Shown: positions 35,002-43,358 of the stretch, in pieces
How positions within the stretch are numbered: position 1 is the first letter of the stretch
How the letters are laid out: each line of letters opens with the position of its first letter
Source of the DNA: an uncultured Glaciecola sp.
Lineage (GTDB): Bacteria > Pseudomonadota > Gammaproteobacteria > Enterobacterales > Alteromonadaceae
Direction of reading: 5' to 3'
NCBI GenBank assembly: GCA_905479945.1
Contig: CAJQOP010000090.1
Coordinates: forward strand, 30,057-94,056
Length of the DNA: 64,000 nt
Notes under the pieces: model-generated
The model's input: the letters and a program-made list of their open reading frames with translations, nothing else
The model's database searches: none
Told to the model about the DNA's origin: nothing
Program-made: the position numbers and the translations under genes

Positions 35002-35994
35002 ATGATAAAAACAAATATAGCCCCTTTGATGTTTCAAAAAATGAAGAAAAACGTGATCCGCGAGCGAGTTTTTGCCAGCGTCAACGCGGTGCTTCTGCCC
35101 CTAATAGGCTTACTGTTGTTTATTGCTCTTTGGGCTGGCGTTGCAAAGAACATTGACACCTCATTGGGTGAATTTCCTGGGCCAAGTCAGGTATGGGAAC
35201 AATCATTTGTTTTGATTGATGAGCACAATGCACAGCAGGAAAAAGCCGAGGCCTTTCATGTTAGACAAGAAGAGCGAAATGCAAAAAGAATGGCGTCTGA
35301 CGCGAGTTACGAGCCAAAAATCAGGTTATTTACAGGTGCTCCCACGTTTTTCGACCAAATTTGGACCAGTTTATATACCGTCGCGGTAGGCTTTTTTATG
35401 GCTTCTATCATTGCTGTTCCTCTGGGTATTCTATGTGGTTTAAGCAAAGGCACATACGCCGCAATTAACCCGCTAATTCAGCTATTTAAACCGGTCTCAC
35501 CATTAGCTTGGTTGCCCTTGGTCACCATGGTGGTCAGTGCGGTTTATGTTAGCGATGACCCAATGTTTTCAAAGTCCTTTATTACTTCCGCCGTAACCGT
35601 GAGTTTGTGCTGCTTGTGGCCAACACTTATCAATACTGCCGTGGGTGTGTCGAGTATCGACAAAGACCTGATTAACGTGAGCAAAGTACTTCGCCTAAAT
35701 GCGTTTAATCATGTCATGAAAATTGTTTTTCCGTCATCTATTCCAGCCATCTTTACCGGACTAAGACTAAGTTTGGGCATTGGTTGGATGGTATTAATTG
35801 CCGCTGAAATGTTGGCACAAAACCCTGGCTTAGGTAAGTTTGTGTGGGATGAGTTTCAAAACGGCAGCTCTGAGTCGCTGGCTCGTATAATGGTGGCCGT
35901 ACTGACCATTGGCATTATCGGTTTTATTTTAGACCGCCTTATGCTTACGGTTCAACGTTATGTAAGTTGGGACAAGAGCATATCGTTGCGATAG
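35002..35994 (+). CDS. nrtB: Nitrate ABC transporter permease
   Basis: A 330-residue SsuC/NrtB-type permease with about six membrane segments and an EAA-type loop near INVSKVLRLNAFNHVMKIVFPSSIP. Between the first and second segments is a charged insertion (about residues 72-112, rich in Glu, Arg and Ala), as in other proteobacterial NrtB proteins. It lies 36 bases after nrtA and 71 before the ATPase gene. AGGAG precedes the ATG. Confidence 0.93.
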   Translation: MIKTNIAPLMFQKMKKNVIRERVFASVNAVLLPLIGLLLFIALWAGVAKNIDTSLGEFPGPSQVWEQSFVLIDEHNAQQEKAEAFHVRQEERNAKRMASDASYEPKIRLFTGAPTFFDQIWTSLYTVAVGFFMASIIAVPLGILCGLSKGTYAAINPLIQLFKPVSPLAWLPLVTMVVSAVYVSDDPMFSKSFITSAVTVSLCCLWPTLINTAVGVSSIDKDLINVSKVLRLNAFNHVMKIVFPSSIPAIFTGLRLSLGIGWMVLIAAEMLAQNPGLGKFVWDEFQNGSSESLARIMVAVLTIGIIGFILDRLMLTVQRYVSWDKSISLR

Positions 35995-36065
35995 AGGCAG
36001 CAATTTTTAGCAAAACCACATATCTCCAACAACGGCATACGAGCGCAATAGAGTAAGGAATTACG

Positions 36066-36941
36066 ATGACAAATCAGGCACAGAGCAACACAAACAGAAT
36101 GCGACATTTAGAGCTCTCAGATGTGGGAATTGATTTCCCGACGGCCAACGGCCCGTTTAATGCCTTACAGAAAGTGAACTTGAATATAGCCAAAGGTGAG
36201 TTTATTTCACTGATTGGCCATTCGGGTTGCGGAAAGTCAACAGTACTGAATATTATTGCGGGGCTTTATCAGGCAACTACTGGCGGAGTTATCCTTGATG
36301 GTGTTGAAGTGAACGAACCCGGCCCTGAGCGCGCTGTAGTGTTTCAGAACCATTCGCTACTACCTTGGCTTTCGGTTTACAAGAACGTTGAGCTTGCGGT
36401 AAAACAAACCCGAAACGGACGCAGCAAAGCAGAAATGAAAGACTGGGTTCAGCATAACCTTGACTTGGTCCACATGACCCATGCGGCTGACAAACTTCCT
36501 TCTGAAATATCAGGCGGTATGAAGCAGCGTGTGGGCATTGCCAGAGCCCTTTCGATGGAACCTAAAGTGCTTTTGATGGATGAGCCTTTCGGTGCACTCG
36601 ATGCACTGACTCGCGCGCATTTGCAAGATTCCGTTATGGAAATTCATTCGGCACTTGGCAACACAGTCATTATGATCACGCATGATGTGGATGAGGCAGT
36701 GCTGCTGTCAGATCGTATTGTAATGATGACGAACGGGCCCAGCGCGACTATTGGTGAGATACTAGATGTTGACTTAAAAAGACCTCGAAATAGGCTAGAA
36801 ATGGCCGATAACATCCAATACAACCAATATCGCCATACAGTGCTTAAGTTTTTGTACGAAAAACAAAGAAAGGTTGAATCGGTTAGCGCAGTGGCATCCC
36901 TTGTGAAAAAGCCAAAAAACACCTCTAACAATGCGGCTTAG
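36066..36941 (+). CDS. nrtD: Nitrate ABC transporter ATP-binding protein
   Basis: A 291-residue ATPase: GHSGCGKST (Walker A), FQNHSLLPWLSVYKNV (Q-loop), ISGGMKQRVGIARAL (signature), VLLMDEPFGALDALTR (Walker B) and ITHDVDEAV. It lacks the NrtA-like C-terminal domain of cyanobacterial NrtC, so it is of the NrtD type and probably acts as a homodimer. TAAGGAATTACG precedes the ATG. Confidence 0.92.
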   Translation: MTNQAQSNTNRMRHLELSDVGIDFPTANGPFNALQKVNLNIAKGEFISLIGHSGCGKSTVLNIIAGLYQATTGGVILDGVEVNEPGPERAVVFQNHSLLPWLSVYKNVELAVKQTRNGRSKAEMKDWVQHNLDLVHMTHAADKLPSEISGGMKQRVGIARALSMEPKVLLMDEPFGALDALTRAHLQDSVMEIHSALGNTVIMITHDVDEAVLLSDRIVMMTNGPSATIGEILDVDLKRPRNRLEMADNIQYNQYRHTVLKFLYEKQRKVESVSAVASLVKKPKNTSNNAA

Positions 36942-37032
36942 CTGCGGCACGATTTACAAGCAAAGTATCGCCAAAGCAACATACAAATCCAGTTAACAAG
37001 TAACTAAATTGACATAACCAGTGGAACTAAAC

Positions 37033-38253
37033 ATGAAATCGAAAATATATACCTTATCTGCCGTTGCCTCTTCCCTTTTATTGGCTAGCGTATCTAATGT
37101 TGCTCTTGCAGAAGACTCATTTTACAAAGCTTTGAGTTCAGGTAAAGCGAGCGCAGACTTCAATTTACGCTATGAAGACGTTTCCCAAGACAACGCAGTA
37201 AAAGACGCAAGTGCCTTCACTCTGCGCACGAGACTTTCATATACCAGTGCTGATCTCGATGGCTGGTCGGTGACTTTAGGTATAGAAGATAGCCGCATTG
37301 TGCTAGGGCAAGGTGATTATACCGTTGGACCTACAGGCTACAATCTGGGCGAGTATTCAGTGATTGCCGACCCAGAAGTGACGGAAGTTGACCAAGCCTT
37401 CGTTCAATACAAAAAAGACAATCTCACCTTGAAGTTTGGACGCCAAGTTATTGCACTCGACGGTCACCGTCATGTAGGCCATGTAGGTTGGCGTCAAGAT
37501 CGCCAAACCTTTGATGCGGCAACTGCAATTTATGCAGTAAATGACAAGCTCAAAGTGCAGTATAGCTATTTGAACCAGCGCAATCGCATTTTTGCTGAAG
37601 CCGCTGATGTAGATTCTAAAGATCACTTGTTAAACCTAAACTACAAAACCGATTTCGGCACGCTAACCGCCTATAGTTACCTGCTTGAGGTTGACAACGA
37701 CACCAATAATTCGCTCGATACTTATGGTGTAAGCTTCAAAGGCGCTACCAAAGCGGCTAATAAAGGCGACACTACTTTCAGCTATACAGTAGATTACGCG
37801 ACACAAAGCAGTGAAAGCGGCACCAACGAGTTTGATGCTGACTATTTATTTGCTGAAGTGGGTGTAAATTTATCCATGCTTACAGCAAAAGTTGGCTACG
37901 AAGTTCTGGGTAGTGACGACGGTGACTACGGATTTTCAACGCCATTGGCAACTCTGCACAAGTTTAATGGTTGGTCTGATCAATTCCTAGGCACGCCATC
38001 GCAAGGCTTAAAAGACCTTATCTTTACTCTATCAGGCAAAGCCGGCGGCGGTGCTTGGATCGCAGCGTATCACGACTTCTCCGCCGACGACGCCAGCGAT
38101 ACTGTTGATGATTTAGGCAATGAAATTAACCTGCAATATGTGAAGAAATTTGCTGATCATTATACTGGCGGAATAAAATATGCGACTTATTCGGGTGAAG
38201 GAGCCCGAGTGGATGCAGATAAGATTTGGTTGTGGCTTGGGGTTAAGTTTTAG
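37033..38253 (+). CDS. Alginate-export-like outer-membrane porin of the nitrate cluster
   Basis: A 406-residue exported protein (signal peptide ending near NVALAED) composed of alternating amphipathic beta strands and ending in a C-terminal aromatic residue (WLWLGVKF), as outer-membrane barrels do. Strands such as FGRQVIALDGHRHVGHVGWRQDRQTFDAA resemble the alginate-export (AlgE-like) family. Its place directly after nrtABD suggests an outer-membrane channel for nitrate or another nitrogen source; no substrate is demonstrated. The ATG at 37033 gives a clean signal peptide and is preferred to GTG at 37021. Confidence 0.8.
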   Translation: MKSKIYTLSAVASSLLLASVSNVALAEDSFYKALSSGKASADFNLRYEDVSQDNAVKDASAFTLRTRLSYTSADLDGWSVTLGIEDSRIVLGQGDYTVGPTGYNLGEYSVIADPEVTEVDQAFVQYKKDNLTLKFGRQVIALDGHRHVGHVGWRQDRQTFDAATAIYAVNDKLKVQYSYLNQRNRIFAEAADVDSKDHLLNLNYKTDFGTLTAYSYLLEVDNDTNNSLDTYGVSFKGATKAANKGDTTFSYTVDYATQSSESGTNEFDADYLFAEVGVNLSMLTAKVGYEVLGSDDGDYGFSTPLATLHKFNGWSDQFLGTPSQGLKDLIFTLSGKAGGGAWIAAYHDFSADDASDTVDDLGNEINLQYVKKFADHYTGGIKYATYSGEGARVDADKIWLWLGVKF

Positions 38254-39029
38254 ATAAAGGCGAAAGTTAAGGATGTTTTTAAAAGAACATCCCAATCATC
38301 CGGCCGGTTGTCGGATGCTAGCACTTTACTGAATACTTTATAAGCGTCGCTTTTGCTTTCGTACGCCCGTTTGTGCTTCCATCATTTACCTAAGTACAGA
38401 CAATGACTTTGGACACTTCACGATATTCAAATTTTGCAGGGGCTTGGTGTACGACGGCAATATAGTTTGATATAAATTGTGGGAATATATTGAGGATAAT
38501 ACTCTAATGTTTGATATTTTTTTAATCAGATTTCATTTTCAATTATAATAAAGTCTGATAATTTTCGACAATTCATCATTTATAAAAATGTCGGCAATGT
38601 ACAAGAAACCGGTCATAGCTATTTTCTAAATTTTAGTTGTCATTTTTGCTAAGAATTAGGTTTTTATCTATCGCCTTGGCAGGCAAGTAAACGGCCACAG
38701 CAGTCGTACGCCGTTCAAACTTGTACGGGAAGAATGTGCCATTACCCGTCATTCGGTGTCACTTCAGTTGAACTGATTTTAGCGATAAATTATCAGTCTA
38801 GTTCGCTTGTCGTTAAGGGCTTGAATCGACCTATAGCGGTCGTAAGAGAATTCGAACTATTAGACTATATTGAGCGAAAAATCATCATACGATTAATCAA
38901 ACTTGACTGACGGCAATGAGCGAAGCTGCCGTTAAATCGAATAATCTGATAGTCTAACAAAGCGACATTCAATAAATAGAATAAAATACATCTTTTCGCT
39001 GAACGCAACATAGAAAACATAAGGCTTAA
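38254..39029. other. 776-base gene-free region after the nitrate cluster
   Basis: No convincing gene. Just after the porin, GGATGTT/AACATCC (38271-38292) and CATCCG/CGGATG form two hairpins without a T run; they may end the nrt transcript weakly. The rest is AT-rich with scattered palindromes, including a nested pair near its end (listed separately). It probably contains the promoter of the PAS-PAS-GGDEF-EAL gene. Confidence 0.5.
38860..38957. repeat. Nested inverted repeats upstream of the PAS-GGDEF-EAL gene
   Basis: TTAGACTAT (38860-38868) is repeated inverted as ATAGTCTAA (38949-38957), with 80 bases between. Inside lies a hairpin ACGGCA/TGCCGT (38910-38932). The right arm ends 72 bases before the start codon. 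It could be a remnant small mobile repeat or a regulatory RNA fold; no family recognised. Confidence 0.4.
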
Positions 39030-41198
39030 ATGAATAATAAAACACCGGAACAAGAAATTGAGTGTTTAAAAAATTCGAAGGAGTTGGAGTTACTTCTTCT
39101 TAATAATTCTGATGAAGCCCTTTATTTTTACAGCATGGATGGTAAGTTAATATTTATAAATGCCGCCTTCGAAAAAATAACAGGCTATACAACAAAAGAA
39201 TTATATGAAAGTAACTTCATTCCGTTTGTTCATCCAGATGACCAAGAATGGACAATGAGATTATGGGAGGGCTTATACAAAGGAAAAATTTTTGAAGATG
39301 TCGAATATCGTATTATTAAAAAAAATGGTGAAATAAGATGGAGTTTAAGCACTTGGAAAATAGTATCAAACTATGATGGTGTACAAATTGGAATTCAAGG
39401 AAAACAACAAGATATTACATCAAGGAAACAAAACGAGAAAGAAAAAGATAAGCGAGCGGATGAGTTAATTCTTGCCAACGAAGAGAAAGAACGTCTACTA
39501 CAAAAGCTAAAACGCGCGGCCAGTGTGCTCAGCTCTGCCCAAGAGAGCATCATGATAACCGATAGCACTGCAACTATTACGGAAGTCAACGATGCTTTCA
39601 GCTACATTACTGGCTACTCCCCTGATGACGTGCTGGGGAAAAATCCAAGAATTCTTCAATCTGGGCGTCAATCGCCAGAGTTTTATGTCGAAATGTGGGA
39701 TGCGATATTAACGAAAGGGCATTGGCATGGCGAGATATGGAACCGCCGCAAAAATGGTGACATTTATCCTGAAAGGATGACCATCAGCGCCGTCAAGAGT
39801 GATGCTGGTCTCGTGCAACAATATATTTCAGTAAGCACTGACATTACAGATATTAAAACATATCAGGGGCAACTGGAACACATTGCTCATTTCGACTCAC
39901 TGACCAATCTGCCTAACCGTGTATTACTAGCTGACCGCTTAAGGCAAGCAATGATGCAGTGTCAACGTCGTAATCTGTCATTATCTGTTGCGTTTTTGGA
40001 CTTAGATGGCTTCAAACAAGTTAATGACCTCCACGGCCATAATGTGGGTGATGAACTACTCGTTGCCGTGTCACAACGCATGAAAGATGCTTTACGTGAA
40101 GGTGATACGCTGGCACGTATTGGCGGTGATGAATTTATTGCAGTCATGATAGATTTAGAAAAGCCCGAGGATAGTGAGCCTGTATTAGAACGGCTGCTAA
40201 AGTCCGCTGCTTACCCCATAACCGTAAATGATATAGAAATGCAAGTTTCAGCGAGTATCGGGGTCGCATTTTATCCACAAGACGGGGTAACCTCAGACCA
40301 ACTCATGCGCCGCGCCGACCAAGCCATGTATGGTGCTAAGCAAGCGGGCAAGAACCGTTATCACCATTTTGATATCGCACAAGATAATGCGGTTAAAATC
40401 CAACTAGAGAATATAGATAATATTCGTTCAGCTTTGGATAGAAGTGAGTTTGTGATGCACTTCCAACCCAAAGTTAATATGCGCACTAGCGAGGTGATAG
40501 GCGTAGAAGCTTTAATCCGCTGGCAGCATCCTGTTCGTGGTTTAATTGCATCTTTAGAGTTCTTATCTACGATAGAAGGCCATGCCATTAGTCTTGAAAT
40601 GGGTGAATGGGTCATAGGCGCTGCATTGAGACAAATAAGCCAGTGGCAAAACATCGGAGTCAACCTACCTATCAGTGTCAATATTAGTGCCTATCAATTA
40701 CAACAAAAAAACTTTGCCACTCGTTTAGCAGCATTGTTATCGGCCCATCCTGACGTGAACCCACACTGTTTAGAATTAGAAATACTGGAAACCAGTGTGT
40801 TAAGTGACATCAGCCAAGCGTCTGCGACTATGAAGACATGCCATGAGCTTGGCGTACGCTTTGCTTTAGATGACTTTGGCACGGGGTATTCATCGCTTAC
40901 CCATATCAAACGTCTACCAGCCTACTTGATTAAAATCGACCAGAGCTTTGTGCATGACATGCTGGAAGATGTCGACGATTTAGCGATTGTTGAAAGCGTC
41001 ATAGGTTTAGCTAAAACATTCAAGCGCGAAGTCATTGCCGAGGGAGTCGAAACCATCGAACACGGAGCAGCACTGTTGCAACTAGGTTGTGAGTTGGCAC
41101 AGGGTTATGGCATTGCTAGACCCATGCCTGCTGCGGATATTCCTGAATGGCTTGATACTTGGAAACCTCATGATCCTTGGCAGGCTTTTAAAGGCTAA
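39030..41198 (+). CDS. PAS-PAS-GGDEF-EAL c-di-GMP turnover protein
   Basis: A 722-residue cytoplasmic sensor: PAS with PAC (about residues 20-135), a charged coiled coil (135-165), second PAS with PAC (166-280), GGDEF domain (motif GGDEF at 365-369, RxxD site REGD at 356-359) and EAL domain (EAL at 493-495, DDFGTGYSS near 617). All signature residues for both cyclase and phosphodiesterase are present; which dominates cannot be told. The first 160 codons are clearly more AT-rich than the remainder, as though the N-terminal PAS was acquired separately. ATAAGG precedes the ATG. Confidence 0.93.
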   Translation: MNNKTPEQEIECLKNSKELELLLLNNSDEALYFYSMDGKLIFINAAFEKITGYTTKELYESNFIPFVHPDDQEWTMRLWEGLYKGKIFEDVEYRIIKKNGEIRWSLSTWKIVSNYDGVQIGIQGKQQDITSRKQNEKEKDKRADELILANEEKERLLQKLKRAASVLSSAQESIMITDSTATITEVNDAFSYITGYSPDDVLGKNPRILQSGRQSPEFYVEMWDAILTKGHWHGEIWNRRKNGDIYPERMTISAVKSDAGLVQQYISVSTDITDIKTYQGQLEHIAHFDSLTNLPNRVLLADRLRQAMMQCQRRNLSLSVAFLDLDGFKQVNDLHGHNVGDELLVAVSQRMKDALREGDTLARIGGDEFIAVMIDLEKPEDSEPVLERLLKSAAYPITVNDIEMQVSASIGVAFYPQDGVTSDQLMRRADQAMYGAKQAGKNRYHHFDIAQDNAVKIQLENIDNIRSALDRSEFVMHFQPKVNMRTSEVIGVEALIRWQHPVRGLIASLEFLSTIEGHAISLEMGEWVIGAALRQISQWQNIGVNLPISVNISAYQLQQKNFATRLAALLSAHPDVNPHCLELEILETSVLSDISQASATMKTCHELGVRFALDDFGTGYSSLTHIKRLPAYLIKIDQSFVHDMLEDVDDLAIVESVIGLAKTFKREVIAEGVETIEHGAALLQLGCELAQGYGIARPMPAADIPEWLDTWKPHDPWQAFKG

Positions 41199-41588
41199 CT
41201 GACTTGACCACTGAGCCTTACCAGAAGCGACCTTGTAGAGCAGTCGGGCATGTTCGCTCATGGCACATGGCCGACGGATAAAGGAAGTTGATGTTGAAGG
41301 GTTTTATCAGCAAAATACAGCAATGTAACTCTAAGTGCTAATGACGGCTTTGTCGGAAAACTTGCCATTAGGATTCCGACCGATAGCATCAACAAATACC
41401 AAAAAAGTGATCAATATATTCAGTTTAGGCTACGACCGTTGATCGCTCTTAGCAGCCCTACAATTAACTTTCCCGTAGTTTTATTGATAGCCAATAGCCA
41501 GTGTTAATAGTTAACGGTTAGCTTAGCTGCGTGTAAGTGTGGTGCCATTGAGTGCTTTCATCTTTAAACTAATCACTAATGCTACTAA
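41199..41588. other. 390-base gene-free region
   Basis: No gene seen between the GGDEF-EAL gene and a small membrane ORF. A 7-base inverted repeat GTCGGAA/TTCCGAC occurs near 41353-41382, without a T run. Otherwise nothing recognisable. Confidence 0.4.
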
Positions 41589-41636
41589 TTGTCGTCTAAT
41601 ACTTTAGGTAGTTTTAAAACAGGGCTGGGTAAAATC

Positions 41637-41882
41637 ATGGCGCTAAGCTATGTGATTGCGTTTGTTTTAGTCATCGTCATTTTCTACAGTGGCTATCAAT
41701 ATTTTGCTGTTGAGGCTTCTAATAAACCGTTTTGGGGAATTATCTTGCTGATATCTTTTCAAGCGAAAATTGCAACCAAGCTATGGATTTGGTTAGAAAT
41801 GAATCGAGCTTCGACGGTGAAAGAAATTAAAAGATTGCAGTTGTTTATTGAGCATGCGGGAGATTCAACACTTTCGCGATAG
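41637..41882 (+). CDS. Small membrane protein, unknown
   Basis: An 81-residue ORF from the ATG with two hydrophobic stretches (ALSYVIAFVLVIVIFYSGYQYF and FWGIILLISFQ) and a charged C-terminal tail. A TTG at 41589 would extend it by 16 residues. The ribosome binding site is weak. Not recognised; composition looks protein-like rather than random. Confidence 0.5.
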   Translation: MALSYVIAFVLVIVIFYSGYQYFAVEASNKPFWGIILLISFQAKIATKLWIWLEMNRASTVKEIKRLQLFIEHAGDSTLSR

Positions 41883-41940
41883 TGTTGGAGTCAAACGAAA
41901 ATTACCTATTCGTGTTTGCTTGCACGGGGTGCCAAACGTA

Positions 41941-42318
41941 CTAAAATGTAGCTTTGTGATCTTTGAAGTTAAAATATCCAAACATGAACGTCACGCTCCC
42001 AAACAATATTGGACCAAAAAAGACCGCTTTAAAACTCCAGTGCTCCTGAAAGAACAAAGGTATTAATAAGCCGAATATAATGAACGAAACCCCTGTTAAA
42101 TACTGCAGCCATCTGCTGATATTTGTGTGCATGCACATTAAGCAATTAACAAACAAAAAAGGGGAAAGAAGAAAAAAGTAACCTGAAAGGTTTACTTGAA
42201 CTGATTCAACTAAAATAAATAACACAATAAGCGAATAGATTGGCACTACTGTTGTCATCCATGGAAAGATTGTTAACTGACTTTCTCTGCCATTGGGAAT
42301 TACAAATCGTTTGCCCAT
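41941..42318 (-). CDS. Small integral membrane protein, unknown
   Basis: A 125-residue protein with about four hydrophobic segments (IYSLIVLFILVESV, LSGYFFLLSPFLFVNCLM, YLTGVSFIIFGLLIPLFF and AVFFGPILFGSVTFMFGYF). AAAGGATAATTA before the ATG is a good ribosome binding site, supporting a real gene. No family recognised. It is part of a cluster of short minus-strand genes. Confidence 0.6.
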   Translation of the reverse strand: MGKRFVIPNGRESQLTIFPWMTTVVPIYSLIVLFILVESVQVNLSGYFFLLSPFLFVNCLMCMHTNISRWLQYLTGVSFIIFGLLIPLFFQEHWSFKAVFFGPILFGSVTFMFGYFNFKDHKATF

Positions 42319-42499
42319 TAATTATCCTTTGAAGTTGACTCGCTGTTCTTAAGCAATAGTATCATACCCGTTGAATCGAAAATTATTGAAGTTGTGCTTT
42401 TGAGGACATAGCTATGTTGATTTGCAACCTAAAAAACAGATTGGTATCGAACGATTGTTGTGAGTGTTTTCAACAACTAAGGCCTCTTAAAATCCTGTG

Positions 42500-42820
42500 T
42501 CAAAACTTAATAATCCCATTAAAGCATATGTATATAGCGAACGCTAAATATGACAACTTCCAAACAATGTTTATTTCTTTATGGCTCCAAAGTAACTTTG
42601 TAAAACATAAAAATGGCAATACTAAAAATGTTAAGTAGGCAAGTAAGTGAGCAATCGTTAAGTGAGTATCAACAGTTACATCAAAGAAACTATTTATAAG
42701 TCTTTTAAATTCCTGAGAAAAAGATAAGAGCGTCTGAACAATTAGAAATAAAAAAAAACTATACTTTAGAATGACAATCAGACTGTAATCCTTGAGCGGT
42801 TTTTCTTCCAGATTAGACAT
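42500..42820 (-). CDS. Small integral membrane protein, unknown
   Basis: A 106-residue protein with three predicted membrane helices (SLIVILKYSFFLFLIVQTLLSF, IAHLLAYLTFLVLPFLCFTKLLW, WKLSYLAFAIYICFNGI). AAGGAT lies about 9 bases before the ATG. The start codon shares a base with the stop of an upstream 69-codon frame (TAATG), suggesting a coupled pair. Unknown function; an immunity-type or accessory membrane protein is one guess. Confidence 0.55.
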   Translation of the reverse strand: MSNLEEKPLKDYSLIVILKYSFFLFLIVQTLLSFSQEFKRLINSFFDVTVDTHLTIAHLLAYLTFLVLPFLCFTKLLWSHKEINIVWKLSYLAFAIYICFNGIIKF

Positions 42821-43029
42821 TACTTTTTGATCCTTGTTCCAGTGGTAGCTGGCCTTCTTCTATTATAGACATCTCTTCTACTTTCTGCACCATCTACATT
42901 TTTTAGTGCACTAGATAGTCCTGAGGGCATGCTTATTGGTTTTAAGGAGTCTAAATCACAGAAAACAGCTACGTCGCCTAACTGCCCAAAACGGTCTGTC
43001 ATTGATTCGATTTTCAAGAGTGAAAACAC
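42820..43029 (-). CDS. Possible small soluble protein coupled to membrane ORF
   Basis: A 69-codon frame from GTG (60 from an internal ATG, beginning MTDRFGQLGDVAVF), ending in a very basic tail (SRRDVYNRRRPATTGTRIKK). It overlaps the start of the 106-residue membrane protein as TAATG. No Shine-Dalgarno at proper distance and no family recognised. It could also be the 3' end of a degraded larger gene. Confidence 0.35.
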   Translation of the reverse strand: MFSLLKIESMTDRFGQLGDVAVFCDLDSLKPISMPSGLSSALKNVDGAESRRDVYNRRRPATTGTRIKK

Positions 43030-43073
43030 GCCTTATCTTCAGCAAAATTGTGTAGCCGCTATTTAGGCTATAG

Positions 43074-43289
43074 GTTCGGAACTGCCATAGACCCGAACTC
43101 GTAAAACCAAAAAAATATGACAATTTATGGTCCCACTACTCTCCGTTTGAAATAGAATTTAAAAACTGCCACACAAAATTATCAAACTATATTAAAAAAC
43201 ATCAAACTTTATTATCGTCTGACACTTGGGGTTCGATGATAAATGCGGGCCTATGGATAGCCGCTAGTCGTTTTATAGTATATTGATTG
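43074..43289 (+). pseudogene. Possible remnant of a coding region
   Basis: A 71-codon stop-free frame without a plausible start codon (the frame has no early ATG, GTG or TTG). It encodes a Trp/Tyr-containing sequence with YDNLWSHYSPFEIEF and, at its end, TWGSMINAGLWIAASRFIVY before TGA. It looks more protein-like than expected by chance but may be random. The rest of 43030-43358 holds nothing recognisable. Confidence 0.2.
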
Positions 43290-43358
43290 AAATCGCATTT
43301 GGGTAAAAAAAGGCTTAATCAGTTAAATCATATTTACCTTGGCTGCAGGCGTTTCCCT

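Noticed and set aside
42414..42638. 74-codon plus-strand frame with AGGAC upstream
   Set aside because: It overlaps the better supported minus-strand membrane gene at 42500-42820 and has no protein-like features.
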